A stretch of 64,000 nucleotides of DNA from NCBI RefSeq assembly GCF_000017265.1, contig NC_011144.1, forward strand, positions 2,706,001 to 2,770,000, written 5' to 3'. Shown here piece by piece: positions 7,997 to 15,859 of this stretch. Each line of letters opens with the position of its first letter. Position 1 is the stretch's first letter. This stretch comes from Phenylobacterium zucineum HLK1 (GTDB lineage: Bacteria > Pseudomonadota > Alphaproteobacteria > Caulobacterales > Caulobacteraceae). The notes under the pieces are model-generated. The model was not told the origin of the DNA. It saw only the letters and a program-made list of their open reading frames with translations, and searched no databases. The translations under genes were made by a program, and so were the position numbers.

Positions 7997-8158
7997 CTAC
8001 GAGCGGTTGTGACGGTGATGCATCCGGTCGTAGCTGGTGATCACTTCGCTGGCCTGAGCGTCCGAGCGAAGGCGGCCCTGGAGCCGCTGAAACGCCGGGT
8101 TGGCCATCCTGGCCTTCAGGACGGACGTCCGGAGCGTGGTGTTCTGCGCGGTCTGCAT
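7997..8158 (-). CDS. RiPP precursor peptide, 53 residues
   Basis: An ORF too short for ordinary gene calls, with a good ribosome site (AAGGAG about 9 bp upstream). It is followed 8 bp later by the radical SAM-HExxH gene. The N-terminal ~40 residues are leader-like (MQTAQNTTLRTSVLKARMAN, then a Gln/Arg-rich helix). The C-terminus is SYDRMHHRHNRS (residues 42-53), containing three aromatic/His-X-Arg units: YDR, HHR and HNR. Three-residue cyclophane enzymes link an aromatic ring at position 1 to the beta carbon of position 3, and the arginase could convert the same Arg residues to ornithine. No Cys, so it is not a thioether peptide. Core boundaries are inferred. Confidence 0.85.
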   Translation of the reverse strand: MQTAQNTTLRTSVLKARMANPAFQRLQGRLRSDAQASEVITSYDRMHHRHNRS

Positions 8159-8164
8159 AGTCGC

Positions 8165-8210
8165 GTTCTCCTTCTACAGCAGAGTTAAGATCCATCGTCG
8201 AATACTGCAA
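8165..8210 (-). promoter_or_regulatory. Candidate promoter and RBS of RiPP operon
   Basis: Reading the minus strand, TTGCAG, then 17 bp, then TAACTC lies upstream of the strong AAGGAG ribosome site of the precursor gene. The region is noticeably richer in A/T than its surroundings. The -10 match is weak, so this is tentative. Confidence 0.3.
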
Positions 8211-8586
8211 CCCCAAATTGCCGCTTTGCACGATACATGCATAAGGGCTCCCTGTTGAGGAAATGCGCTCCGGAGTGCCTGCCGTTGCTGGGGCAGGATT
8301 TGCTTGGCGCGGAGCGCCACAAGGGTTGGTTCTGGAGTTCGAGTGCGACTCGCCAGGGCTGGAATCGCTCGGCGCATGGCATCACATTGATCACCGGGTG
8401 CCCTTTACGGAGCTGAGGTTCAATCTCAACGCGCATCCGTACCGGCATCTCCGGTGATCCTTCCGGCTACCTGTCCGCCGCGATCGCGGCGATCACCACG
8501 ATTTTGATGACAACGTCCGGCAGCGGCCCTCCCGCCGGGAAGTCGGCATCTCGCTCGCCGAGCTCCAGTCCGAGCCTGGAAAGTCC
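8211..8586. other. Region without a convincing gene
   Basis: Short overlapping frames exist on both strands, up to 87 codons, but none shows consistent GC3 bias, a ribosome site or recognisable motifs. The left part is the upstream region of the RiPP operon. From about 8458 one plus frame shows coding-like codon use that leads into the broken ORF described next. Confidence 0.4.
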
Positions 8587-8870
8587 ATGTCTAAGCAGTT
8601 CCAGTTCCGCTCATCCTCGACGATGGACGATGCGCCTCATCCTTCGAGGCCCGCCACGAGAGCGCCTCCGACGCGATCACCTTTGCGACCAGGCTCCCCG
8701 CCGCGGAAGCCAATTCGATCGAGCTCTGGAAGGCCCGTTTCGTCGGCCGGTTCGATGTCGGCCGGCCGCGCGCCGCTGATCACCTGCTCCGACTGGAACG
8801 CGGCCGGCGGACTAATCCAGCTCCAGGGCCCTCAGGTTGCTCATTCGCGCGGGCGGCTCCCGCACCGTGA
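8587..8870 (+). pseudogene. Probable frameshifted small gene
   Basis: An ATG at 8587 begins MSKQFQFR. Around 8605-8612 the coding-like signal moves to another frame, which continues as LILDDGRCASSFEARHE and on to a stop at 8870. Both segments show strong GC3 bias, and inserting one base would join them into one protein. The same first frame is also open and coding-like back to 8458 without an ATG. The end overlaps the 3' end of the convergent ADP-ribosyltransferase-like gene by 59 bp. It is either a decayed gene or a sequencing error. Family not recognised. Confidence 0.35.
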
Positions 8871-9411
8871 TGGCGACGTGCGCGCCCGAGTACAGCCAGG
8901 AGTCCTTGTAGAGCGGTCCGCCTTCGATGAATGCGCCACGCACCGTCTCGTAGACGATGTTCTGCTGCTCCCTGGCGAGCTGAACGGCCCGTTCGATCAC
9001 CGCGAAGTCGAGCTCGTTTCGCCCGTAGTCCTTGTAGTCGCCGAACCAGCCGGCCCGCACGTCGCCGTTCTGGAGTTCGAAAGGCTTCTGCGTGATCTGC
9101 AGTCTGTCGATCGACCCGTCGGCGACCATGATGCGATGAGCCGTGCGGACGACTTCCTGACGCGACGTTGCTGTCAGATCCAGACAGGTCGTCAGATCGA
9201 TATCCGCACGAAGGATGCCGGGGCGACCGTTCTTCTGCATGGCGCGGCGGGTCGCATAATACGCGGCCGCTTCGGGGTTCCCCTCGAAGAAGTAGAGCCC
9301 TGAGCCAAGCCAGCGCGCCTTCGACCGCGGCCGAGCGTCGAAGCGCCCTTCAGCCATGGCGCAGGCCTGCTCATAGAGCGTGCCGTGATAGGCGGTCACG
9401 ATGCGGGACAT
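8812..9411 (-). CDS. Putative ADP-ribosyltransferase-like protein
   Basis: A 199-residue protein. The N-terminus reads TAYHGTLYEQACAMAEGRF, then WLGSGLYFFEGNPEAAAYYA. The YHGT...GxGLYF arrangement resembles the first two catalytic strands (H and Y of the H-Y-E triad) of PARP-like and DUF3990-like ADP-ribosyltransferase folds. A clear third Glu cannot be assigned. There is no signal peptide. It is the last gene of a three-gene minus-strand operon, 36 bp after the preceding gene. It could be the effector of a sensor-effector system; that is inference. Alternative: a non-enzymatic relative of the fold. Confidence 0.6.
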   Translation of the reverse strand: MSRIVTAYHGTLYEQACAMAEGRFDARPRSKARWLGSGLYFFEGNPEAAAYYATRRAMQKNGRPGILRADIDLTTCLDLTATSRQEVVRTAHRIMVADGSIDRLQITQKPFELQNGDVRAGWFGDYKDYGRNELDFAVIERAVQLAREQQNIVYETVRGAFIEGGPLYKDSWLYSGAHVAITVREPPARMSNLRALELD

Positions 9412-9447
9412 AGGCGAAGGAGCCGGGCGACGTTCGCCGCGAGTGGC

Positions 9448-9852
9448 TTAGCGCGCCTTCGACGAGCGCTCGAGATCCTCCGCCATCGCCAGCAGGCGAT
9501 CGTAGAGCGGGAGGATACCGCGACGTTCTTGCGGGTTCGCGAAAGCTTCTTCGGCCAGCGCCGAGTTGTCCGCGATGAGTTTGAGATGGCTGCGGTAGGC
9601 GCGAGCCGGGTCGCTTGAGGCAGGGGACGACGCCGGCGGATCCTCATCACGCTGAAGAACACCCGTCAGTCCCGGGCGCAAGCTCTCGGGGATCAGGCTC
9701 CAGAAGAACCAGCGTTGCCGCCTTGGCGCGCGGGGGACGCCCGGTTCATCCACCGCGTCGCGCACCAGGAAGCCAACGGCCTCAATAGCCCCTTGCGAAG
9801 GGCGTGTGGGAGCGACCGCGCCCTCTTCCCAGCTCCAGAAGTGCTCACTCAT
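9448..9852 (-). CDS. Hypothetical protein, middle gene of sensor operon
   Basis: A 134-residue, mostly polar protein with no recognised family, signal peptide or membrane span. It has several Trp residues near the N-terminus (FWSWEEG, RWFFWSLIPESL) and a C-terminal predicted helix. Its ATG overlaps the stop of the upstream membrane-protein gene in an ATGA, so the two are translationally coupled and probably act together. It may bridge the membrane sensor and the ADP-ribosyltransferase-like protein, or act as its antitoxin; neither can be told from the sequence. Confidence 0.65.
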   Translation of the reverse strand: MSEHFWSWEEGAVAPTRPSQGAIEAVGFLVRDAVDEPGVPRAPRRQRWFFWSLIPESLRPGLTGVLQRDEDPPASSPASSDPARAYRSHLKLIADNSALAEEAFANPQERRGILPLYDRLLAMAEDLERSSKAR

Positions 9853-10760
9853 TGTGCAATCTGCGCCCCCCTTGCAGTGCCGCGGGTCCCGACGGGGTTT
9901 TGCCCCTCCAGGACAGATAGTTCGAACAGAGCCATGAACGCGCTACTGGCGAAGATCTGCGCCAGCTTCGGGCACACCTGATCGTCGAAGCGCGCCTGTA
10001 GGCTGTCGACGCAGAAGAATCCAGCGATGTTGTGCCGCGCGGCTCGGCTCGGGGACTTGATCGGGCTCACCAGCGTGCTGTTGTACAGTCGCGGCCACAA
10101 CTGATTTCCGTTGTGATAGCGGCCCTCTCGCTTCGCGGTCGCCAGATCATTGTCGATGTAATAGTCGCGCCCCCCGCGTTCGGCGATGATGTCCACGAAC
10201 GGCGAGTGCTGGTCGTAAGGATACTCTTCGGCAGCCCCGTATACGCCCTGACGGACGAGCTGCGAGCGGCCGTCCCGCACCGTCGTACGGACGTTCGGCG
10301 TAGCGCCCGGACCAGGCACAAGCAGCTTGATGGCTACGGCGCAGGGCTCGTCAGTGTAGGCGTCGAAGGCGGCCTTGGCCTCATCGGTGAGGAACTGGAG
10401 AAACTCGCGGGTGCGCGCCGCGCGCGTTTCGATATCGACTGCGTCTGCGTCACGGGCGGCCAGCAGGGAAAGCTCCGCCCGCGCGCTGGCCACATTGCCG
10501 ATGTGCCGTAGCAGGGACGCCGTCTTTTCAGCCCTACGCACCGCGCCCTGGGTCCGGGCGCGGCGAGCGTCGACATAGAGGATGGCGAGCGCGATCGCAG
10601 CAAAGACCAGGACGGCGTTCGCGAGGACGAGATAGGCTGTCGTGAAGTCGACAGGGACGCCCCGTTCAAGCGCATGTCCCATAGCGAACAGCGTGCCGAT
10701 CGCTACGCCGCACGCGAGGGCGACGATCATCAGCGCGCCATAGGGGCGAATTCGGGTCAA
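9849..10760 (-). CDS. Two-helix membrane protein with GAF-like sensor domain
   Basis: A 303-residue protein. Two N-terminal membrane segments are visible (about residues 9-27 and 42-63), then a cytoplasmic helical stretch of about 70 residues. The C-terminal half contains LYNSTLVSPIKSPSR and IAGFFCVDSLQARFDD, the late strands of a GAF-like domain (the GFFCVDS pattern is typical). It is the first gene of a coupled three-gene operon, so a membrane or ligand sensor role is likely. The ligand is unknown. Similar 2TM-GAF proteins exist in bacterial signalling and in some defence loci, which is why the operon deserves attention. Confidence 0.68.
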   Translation of the reverse strand: MTRIRPYGALMIVALACGVAIGTLFAMGHALERGVPVDFTTAYLVLANAVLVFAAIALAILYVDARRARTQGAVRRAEKTASLLRHIGNVASARAELSLLAARDADAVDIETRAARTREFLQFLTDEAKAAFDAYTDEPCAVAIKLLVPGPGATPNVRTTVRDGRSQLVRQGVYGAAEEYPYDQHSPFVDIIAERGGRDYYIDNDLATAKREGRYHNGNQLWPRLYNSTLVSPIKSPSRAARHNIAGFFCVDSLQARFDDQVCPKLAQIFASSAFMALFELSVLEGQNPVGTRGTARGAQIAQ

Positions 10761-10996
10761 TGTCGTCGCCGGAAAGACTTCGAAGACTGCTGTTACCTAG
10801 ACCGATTTGGCAGACTACGCCATGTGCGCCGATACAACGCTCCGAAGCGGGCCAAAGCAAGGCGCTCCAGCCTCTACCTTGCAGCTGCGTGTGACGCACC
10901 TGAAAGCTCGCGCCCTGCCAGGTGACGCTCCAGGCGAAACGCGGTGATCCAGCTTACAGACGCGACCTCCGCGGCTCAGACTTCTGCAGGAATTCC

Positions 10997-11602
10997 ATGG
11001 CGACGGTGATTCGAGACGATCTCAGCGACAGGCTGGTGCACCTGACCAAGGGCGACGGCGAGAACGCCGCCCTGACTTTCTTCAAGATCCTGGATGATAG
11101 CGCATTGCTGGGAGGCACGGGGTTCATCAAGGGCGGCCACACGTGCGTCTGCTTCAGCGAAGCTCCCCTCGCCAAGCTGCCGCAGATCCTGGCCATGCCG
11201 CACGAGAACGTCAGGTACCGGCCTTACGGCCTGATGTTCCGCAAAAGCTGGGTCTTCGCCAAGGGCGGCCGACCCGTCATCTACCAGCCTGATCACGACT
11301 ACGATCGGCTTCCGCCGAGCCATCAGCACCTGCACGTGCGGTTCTACCTCGGAGGCGCGCACCCCATCGATCACACCTGGGAGCGCGAATGGCGGATCAA
11401 GACCCCCCGTCTCGACTTCACACCCGAAGATGTCACGGTCGTTGTCCCCACCCGCAACGTCTCCGATGGACACAAGGAACATTGGTCCGACGTTCAGGCC
11501 GCCCTTCGAGCTCAGAACCCAGGGCATGCGGTCATCCCCTACCCCTGGCACGTCGTGGCCCTCGAGGACCTCGGAATACCGATCCCTGAAGGCCTCGACT
11601 GA
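10997..11602 (+). CDS. Hypothetical protein with vCFSE and GGRPVIY motifs
   Basis: A 201-residue cytoplasmic protein; the ATG at 10997 follows a GCAGGA ribosome site and is preferred to an upstream start at 10922. Recognisable pieces are RLVHLTKGD, TCVCFSEAPLAKLPQIL, RPYGLMFRKSWVF and GGRPVIY. This order resembles proteins loosely grouped with AbiGi or DUF2971 families, which occur in phage-resistance or toxin-antitoxin settings. I am not confident of the exact family. It is divergent from the GAF/ADP-ribosyltransferase operon and shares its upstream region, which may indicate co-regulation. Confidence 0.6.
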   Translation: MATVIRDDLSDRLVHLTKGDGENAALTFFKILDDSALLGGTGFIKGGHTCVCFSEAPLAKLPQILAMPHENVRYRPYGLMFRKSWVFAKGGRPVIYQPDHDYDRLPPSHQHLHVRFYLGGAHPIDHTWEREWRIKTPRLDFTPEDVTVVVPTRNVSDGHKEHWSDVQAALRAQNPGHAVIPYPWHVVALEDLGIPIPEGLD

Positions 11603-11769
11603 CGCGCGCGCTCCCCGGCTCGCAACCGGCGTCCGACGAGCTGTGAATCGAATCCTCTGGCGCAACGCGAGCTGCAGACCTTCAGCTCCTGGTCGGGAGC
11701 TGACTTCGTCCACCGTCGCCTTGCAAGCCCATCAAGGCTAAGCTTCCCACAGCACCTGGGAGGCCTGCA

Positions 11770-12225
11770 TTGCGACTGACATTCGCTGCCGCCGCGGTCG
11801 CAGCCGCTCTGGCCTCGCCGGCCGACGCTCAGACCGACCCCCTGCCGCCCCGGTCCGAACTGTACACGATTGAGTACCTCGTCGGGCCAGATGGGCGCCT
11901 CCTGCACGTGCTGAAGGGGATCGACGACAAGCAGCAGTGCGAGAACATCGACACCGGAAGCATCTCGACGAGGAACATTGGCGCAAACGGGGCGCGCCTG
12001 GTCAGCGATGCGCTCGTTGTCTCGCCGCAAGGCACTTTCAACTACTACCTCTGGATCGTCGAGAAATCGGGCATCCACACCGTCTTCAGAGCCGGTTACA
12101 TCGTCAGGAACTGCAGCCTGACGGAGACGCGGAGCCAGCAGAGCTATTACTCGGGCGACAACCGCTACCGACAGGCGGCGAGCGCCTACAACGCCTTGCT
12201 GCGCACGGGCCTGGCCGCACCTTGA
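11770..12225 (+). CDS. Small secreted hypothetical protein
   Basis: A 151-residue protein starting at TTG with GGGAGG about 7 bp upstream. The first 20 residues (MRLTFAAAAVAAALASPADA) form a Sec signal peptide with an A-x-A cleavage site. The mature part has two Cys (QQCEN and RNCSL) that could form a disulfide, and no recognised family. It stands alone between unrelated genes. Probably periplasmic. Confidence 0.6.
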   Translation: MRLTFAAAAVAAALASPADAQTDPLPPRSELYTIEYLVGPDGRLLHVLKGIDDKQQCENIDTGSISTRNIGANGARLVSDALVVSPQGTFNYYLWIVEKSGIHTVFRAGYIVRNCSLTETRSQQSYYSGDNRYRQAASAYNALLRTGLAAP

Positions 12226-12349
12226 GCCTCGACCTGCCCTGAGTTGCGGCGCAGCGCGGTCGCACCTGCTGAACGAGTTCCGCCCTGGGGAGGGCGTAGC
12301 TGCGGTCACAGTCTGGCGGCCCTGCCGAGGCGACGGTATTTGCCTTGCG

Positions 12350-14137
12350 ATGTTTCCTGAGCCGCCATTCGTCCTGCTGGAAGACCGCATCGGCCCAGCC
12401 CGCGGCGGACATCTCTATTCGGACATCTCGGAGGTTCATGTCTGCCGGGTTGCAGAAGGCGTTCAGGCCAGCCTGTCCGCCGTAGAACGGGCGGCCACGG
12501 CCGGAGGACATGTCGCCGGCTGGTTAGCCTACGAGTGCGGGGCCGCCTTCGAGCCCCGGCTGTCCCAGCGCGCAGGACCCTCGGAGGGCGAGCCGCTGCT
12601 TTGGTTCGGGGTGTTCCGGCATCGCGAAACCCTCAAAGCAGCGGCCTTGGACCGGCTGTTCGCGGGGCGGCCGCCGGCGGCGCCCATCAGGCGCCTGCGC
12701 TATGACGAGGATCGCGAGGCGCATGTCGCGCGTGTGCGCCGGGCCCTGGAGCTGATCGCGGCCGGCGACCTCTATCAGGTGAATCTCACCTTCCCGCTTC
12801 GCTTCAACTACGGCGGCGATCCGCTGGCGCTGTATGCGGCCCTGCGAGCCCGCCAGCCCGTGGCGCACGGCGGCGTCGTGGCCACCGGCGACGCCTGGCT
12901 CCTCTCCGTTTCGCCCGAGCTGTTCGTGGAGGTGAAGGGCGAAGAGGCCACCACGCGCCCGATGAAGGGCACCGCGCCGCGCGGGCGGGATCCCGCCGCC
13001 GACGCCGCAAAGCTCGCAGATCTCCGCGTCGACCCCAAGCAGCAGGCGGAGAACCTCATGATCGTTGATCTGCTGCGGAACGACCTGTCGCGGGTCTGCC
13101 GGCCCGGATCGGTGCGGGTTCCGGACCTCTTCACGCCCGAGACCTACCCGACGCTGCATACGCTGACTTCTACGGTCACTGGCCGGCTCCTGCCCGGCAC
13201 GACGCTGTACGACCTGCTCCGCGCCCTTTTTCCGTGCGGCTCGGTCGTGGGCGCACCGAAGATCCGCGCTGCGGAGGTCATCGCCGAGCTCGAGCCCGTC
13301 CGCCGCGGTGTCTACACGGGTGCGATTGGAGCCCTATCCCCGACGGGCGACCTTCGCTTCAACGTGGCCATCCGAACGGCGACTCTCCGCGATGGCCAAG
13401 GCGACTACGGCGTCGGCGGGGGCGTCGTCGCAGACTCCGATCCCGACGCCGAGTACGAGGAAGCCCTGCTGAAGGGACGTCTGCTCTCTGATCTGGCCGA
13501 AGATTTCCAGCTTATCGAGACCTTGGGTTGGGCGCCGGGGGGGTTCGTCCGGCTGGGGCGGCATCTCGCGCGGCTGCGGTCATCGGCTTCGAAGCTGGGA
13601 TTCCGGTGTGACGCGGCCGCGCTGGAGGCGCGGCTCCAGGCGGAAGCCCGGAGCTGGAGGTCCCTCGCCCCCCGCCGCGTGCGCATTCGCCTTCGGCGCA
13701 ACGGCGGCTTCGAGATCTCGTCCGAGGCGATCGAGGTCCCGGCTCTGGCGCGGCGCAAACTCGTGATCGCGCCGGGGCGGCTCGACGCGGCAGATCCGTT
13801 CCTGCGGCACAAGACGAGCTTCAGGGACAGGCATGAGACGGCGTTCGCCTGGGCCCTGGCGGCGCAGGCCGACGAAGCCGTTCTACTGAATCGCGACGGC
13901 TGGGTCGCCGACGCATCGCGCGCCAGCATCTTCGTCCGCCGGGCCGACAGGCTGGTGACTCCGCCCGTCGAGGATGGCGCTCTGCCTGGCGTCCTCCGCG
14001 CCATGCTCCTGGAGCAGGGAGAGGCGGTGATCGAGCGCCTCTCCCCCGCGGATCTCGCGGCCGGAGATGTGTACGTCGGAAGCAGCCTGCGCGGGCTGCA
14101 GCCGGCCACGCTTCAATTGACCGAGGAAACCGTCTGA
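12350..14137 (+). CDS. pabB: Aminodeoxychorismate synthase component I fused to ADC lyase
   Basis: A 595-residue fusion for folate (p-aminobenzoate) synthesis. Residues up to about 385 are a chorismate-binding PabB domain: PMKGTAPRG holds the Lys that attacks chorismate in PabB enzymes, followed by QQAENLMIVDLLRNDL, CGSVVGAPKIRA and YTGAIG. The remainder is a class IV aminotransferase-fold PabC domain, with RHKTSFRDRHE as the probable PLP-lysine region and a final VYVGSSLRGLQP. The fusion converts chorismate plus ammonia to p-aminobenzoate, given a glutamine amidotransferase (PabA), which is not in the window. It is convergent with the next gene, 3 bp apart. Confidence 0.9.
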   Translation: MFPEPPFVLLEDRIGPARGGHLYSDISEVHVCRVAEGVQASLSAVERAATAGGHVAGWLAYECGAAFEPRLSQRAGPSEGEPLLWFGVFRHRETLKAAALDRLFAGRPPAAPIRRLRYDEDREAHVARVRRALELIAAGDLYQVNLTFPLRFNYGGDPLALYAALRARQPVAHGGVVATGDAWLLSVSPELFVEVKGEEATTRPMKGTAPRGRDPAADAAKLADLRVDPKQQAENLMIVDLLRNDLSRVCRPGSVRVPDLFTPETYPTLHTLTSTVTGRLLPGTTLYDLLRALFPCGSVVGAPKIRAAEVIAELEPVRRGVYTGAIGALSPTGDLRFNVAIRTATLRDGQGDYGVGGGVVADSDPDAEYEEALLKGRLLSDLAEDFQLIETLGWAPGGFVRLGRHLARLRSSASKLGFRCDAAALEARLQAEARSWRSLAPRRVRIRLRRNGGFEISSEAIEVPALARRKLVIAPGRLDAADPFLRHKTSFRDRHETAFAWALAAQADEAVLLNRDGWVADASRASIFVRRADRLVTPPVEDGALPGVLRAMLLEQGEAVIERLSPADLAAGDVYVGSSLRGLQPATLQLTEETV

Positions 14138-14140
14138 GCC

Positions 14141-14611
14141 TCAGGCGCGCCGTCGCTCCGGACCTTTGTACTCAGGATCCGCGCGCCGACGGCGATCCGG
14201 CCCGACATAGTCCTCGCAGGTCACGAAGCCGCGGGCCTGGTAGATCAGGCGGTGAAGCCGCTCGTAGAGGCGCTGGGCGGTGAAGGGCTTGGCCAGGAAC
14301 TCGTTCACGCCGCTGTCCCGCGCCTCTGCGACCGCCTTCGCCGAAGCGTGGCCAGTGAGCACCAGCACCGGCAGGAACGCCAGTGGGCTGCGGCGCACCT
14401 GGCGCACGAAGGCGAAGCCATCGCCGTCGGGGAGCTTCCGATCGACGATGATCAGGTCAAAGGATTCCTGATCTAGCCAGCCGAGCGCGGACGCAATGGT
14501 TTCTGCCGTTCGCACGTTGGTGCAGCCCCAGCTGGCCAGCACCGCCCGGACGATAGTGCCCATTTCACGGTTATCCTCGACGAGAAGGACGCGGATGCGG
14601 CGGAGGTCCAT
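14141..14611 (-). CDS. Single-domain response regulator with GPDRRR tail
   Basis: A 156-residue CheY-like receiver: acidic pair Glu12/Asp13, phosphorylatable Asp57 in DLIIVDRKLPDGDG, Thr86 and Lys108. No DNA-binding output domain follows. The C-terminal tail instead has two basic repeats, YVGPDRRRR and YKGPERRR, a pattern common in alphaproteobacterial regulators. It is a standalone gene, so its histidine kinase partner is elsewhere. Confidence 0.85.
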   Translation of the reverse strand: MDLRRIRVLLVEDNREMGTIVRAVLASWGCTNVRTAETIASALGWLDQESFDLIIVDRKLPDGDGFAFVRQVRRSPLAFLPVLVLTGHASAKAVAEARDSGVNEFLAKPFTAQRLYERLHRLIYQARGFVTCEDYVGPDRRRRADPEYKGPERRRA

Positions 14612-14843
14612 GGCGGTCAGATGGCGGACACCGACGCCAGGGCCTGGGATGTCTTTCGGTCGTCAGGACGTTTAAGCGCACTCACCATGGATCGGGTTTA
14701 GAGCCAGCCTCCGGCGCAGAGCCACGAGCCTGGGGTTGTGCCGGCGCAACTCGCGCCACGAGGCCGCATGGCTCGCGCAGAGCGTGAACGCCCCTCGCAG
14801 CGGTTGCTAGCCGATCTCGGCGAATGCGTTCCCTCTCGCACCT

Positions 14844-15065
14844 ATGGAAGCCATGATCGCAGAACTCGTGGAGATGCGGGATGCAGCCGCGTCAGGGAGC
14901 GTTTCCCGGCGACTCGCCGAGCGGTGCCTTGAGATCTGCTTCCAGGAAATCGCCGCCAACGACGCGATCTTCCCGCCGCCGCCGCTCTCCGTCGTTGACG
15001 ACCTCATCCGCACCATCAGCGGAGCACGGGACGGGCGGCGGGGCTCGCCGGTCCGCCCCGCTTGA
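14844..15065 (+). CDS. Small hypothetical protein
   Basis: A 73-residue ORF, MEAMIAELVEMRDAAASGSV at the start, with a helical N-terminal half and a basic tail. No convincing ribosome site and no recognised family. Codon use is GC3-rich, which gives modest support. Confidence 0.4.
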   Translation: MEAMIAELVEMRDAAASGSVSRRLAERCLEICFQEIAANDAIFPPPPLSVVDDLIRTISGARDGRRGSPVRPA

Positions 15066-15387
15066 GTTCCAGATTTTCGACCAGCCGCCCCAGCCGAGCC
15101 GCCGACGGCGCCGGGCGGGATGGAGCTCGTGCGGCTCGACGGAGGTCCCGATCCACGGCGGCGCTGGCTCGCGCCTTGCCGCAGCGAGGCTCGTCACCCT
15201 GGTGTTCCATGCCCCAAGAACCAGACCGCCCGAACGTTGGCGCTTGGTCGAGTATGCGCCATGAGGAGAACTTGGGATCAGGCCGGAGAGCGGAAGTTCA
15301 GCGAACGCTGCAGCGACTGCCCGCGGTCTCCGCCAACTTTCGGTCAAGCTTCTCTGCGTTCCTCGCCACTCGCGAGAGGACGGCGCC
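15066..15387. other. Region without a convincing gene
   Basis: Several overlapping frames are open on both strands, including 203 codons on minus, but none has a good start, ribosome site or recognisable motif. The last 30 bp hold the ribosome site of the next gene. I see no other structure. Confidence 0.4.
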
Positions 15388-15797
15388 ATGCGCTTTTGGG
15401 TTGCGTTGACGATTTCAGCGGCGTTGACCCTACCGGGCTTCGCGGTGGCGGCTCCCACCGCGACTGAGATCTTTGCCGCGGCAAAGGCCGCTTCCGGGGG
15501 CAAGGCTTGGGACGCGTTGACTGGATCCTATGAGAAGGGCTCCCATGGACCGGTGACCTACGAGACCTGGCTGGACTTCCGCGCCTACGGCACACGGATG
15601 ATCAGCGTGACGCCGAACGGTTCTCAAGAGCAAGGGTTTGACGGCGCTGTCGCGTGGCGCCGGGCCGGGAGCAACCCAACCCAAAGCAGCCGCGATCCGG
15701 CGGCCCTACGCGAGGCGGTGATCACCGCGTACGTGAGCAACAACGGCTTCTTCTTCCCTGAGCGCTTCCCGGCCAGAACCGACTACCTCCGACACGA
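15388..15797 (+). pseudogene. Secreted protein gene truncated by IS
   Basis: Starts MRFWVALTISAALTLPGFAV with a clear Sec signal peptide (AVAA cleavage) and a GAGAGGA ribosome site. About 137 native residues are present before the IS end at 15798; the frame then runs 5 more residues into the IS and stops at 15816. The mature part (ASGGKAWDALTG, YETWLDFRAYGTR) resembles the N-terminal region of secreted or lipoprotein-sorting-like proteins in Caulobacterales, but I cannot name the family. The 3' part is missing, and the sequence on the other side of the IS belongs to a different gene. Confidence 0.7.
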
Positions 15798-15859
15798 TGA
15801 CCTGCCCCCTTCCTGATCCCTCGGTTTGAGTGAGAGTCCGTCACCCTGAGGAGACGGAC

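Noticed and set aside
7992..8231. A 79-codon minus frame (MQSGNLGLQYSTMDLNSAVE...)
   Set aside because: It overlaps the 53-residue precursor in another frame, has no ribosome site and no motif; the precursor has AAGGAG and a RiPP-like C-terminus.
8587..9303. A 238-codon plus frame across the ADP-ribosyltransferase-like gene
   Set aside because: Beyond about 8615 it is antisense to the minus-strand gene and shows no independent codon bias.
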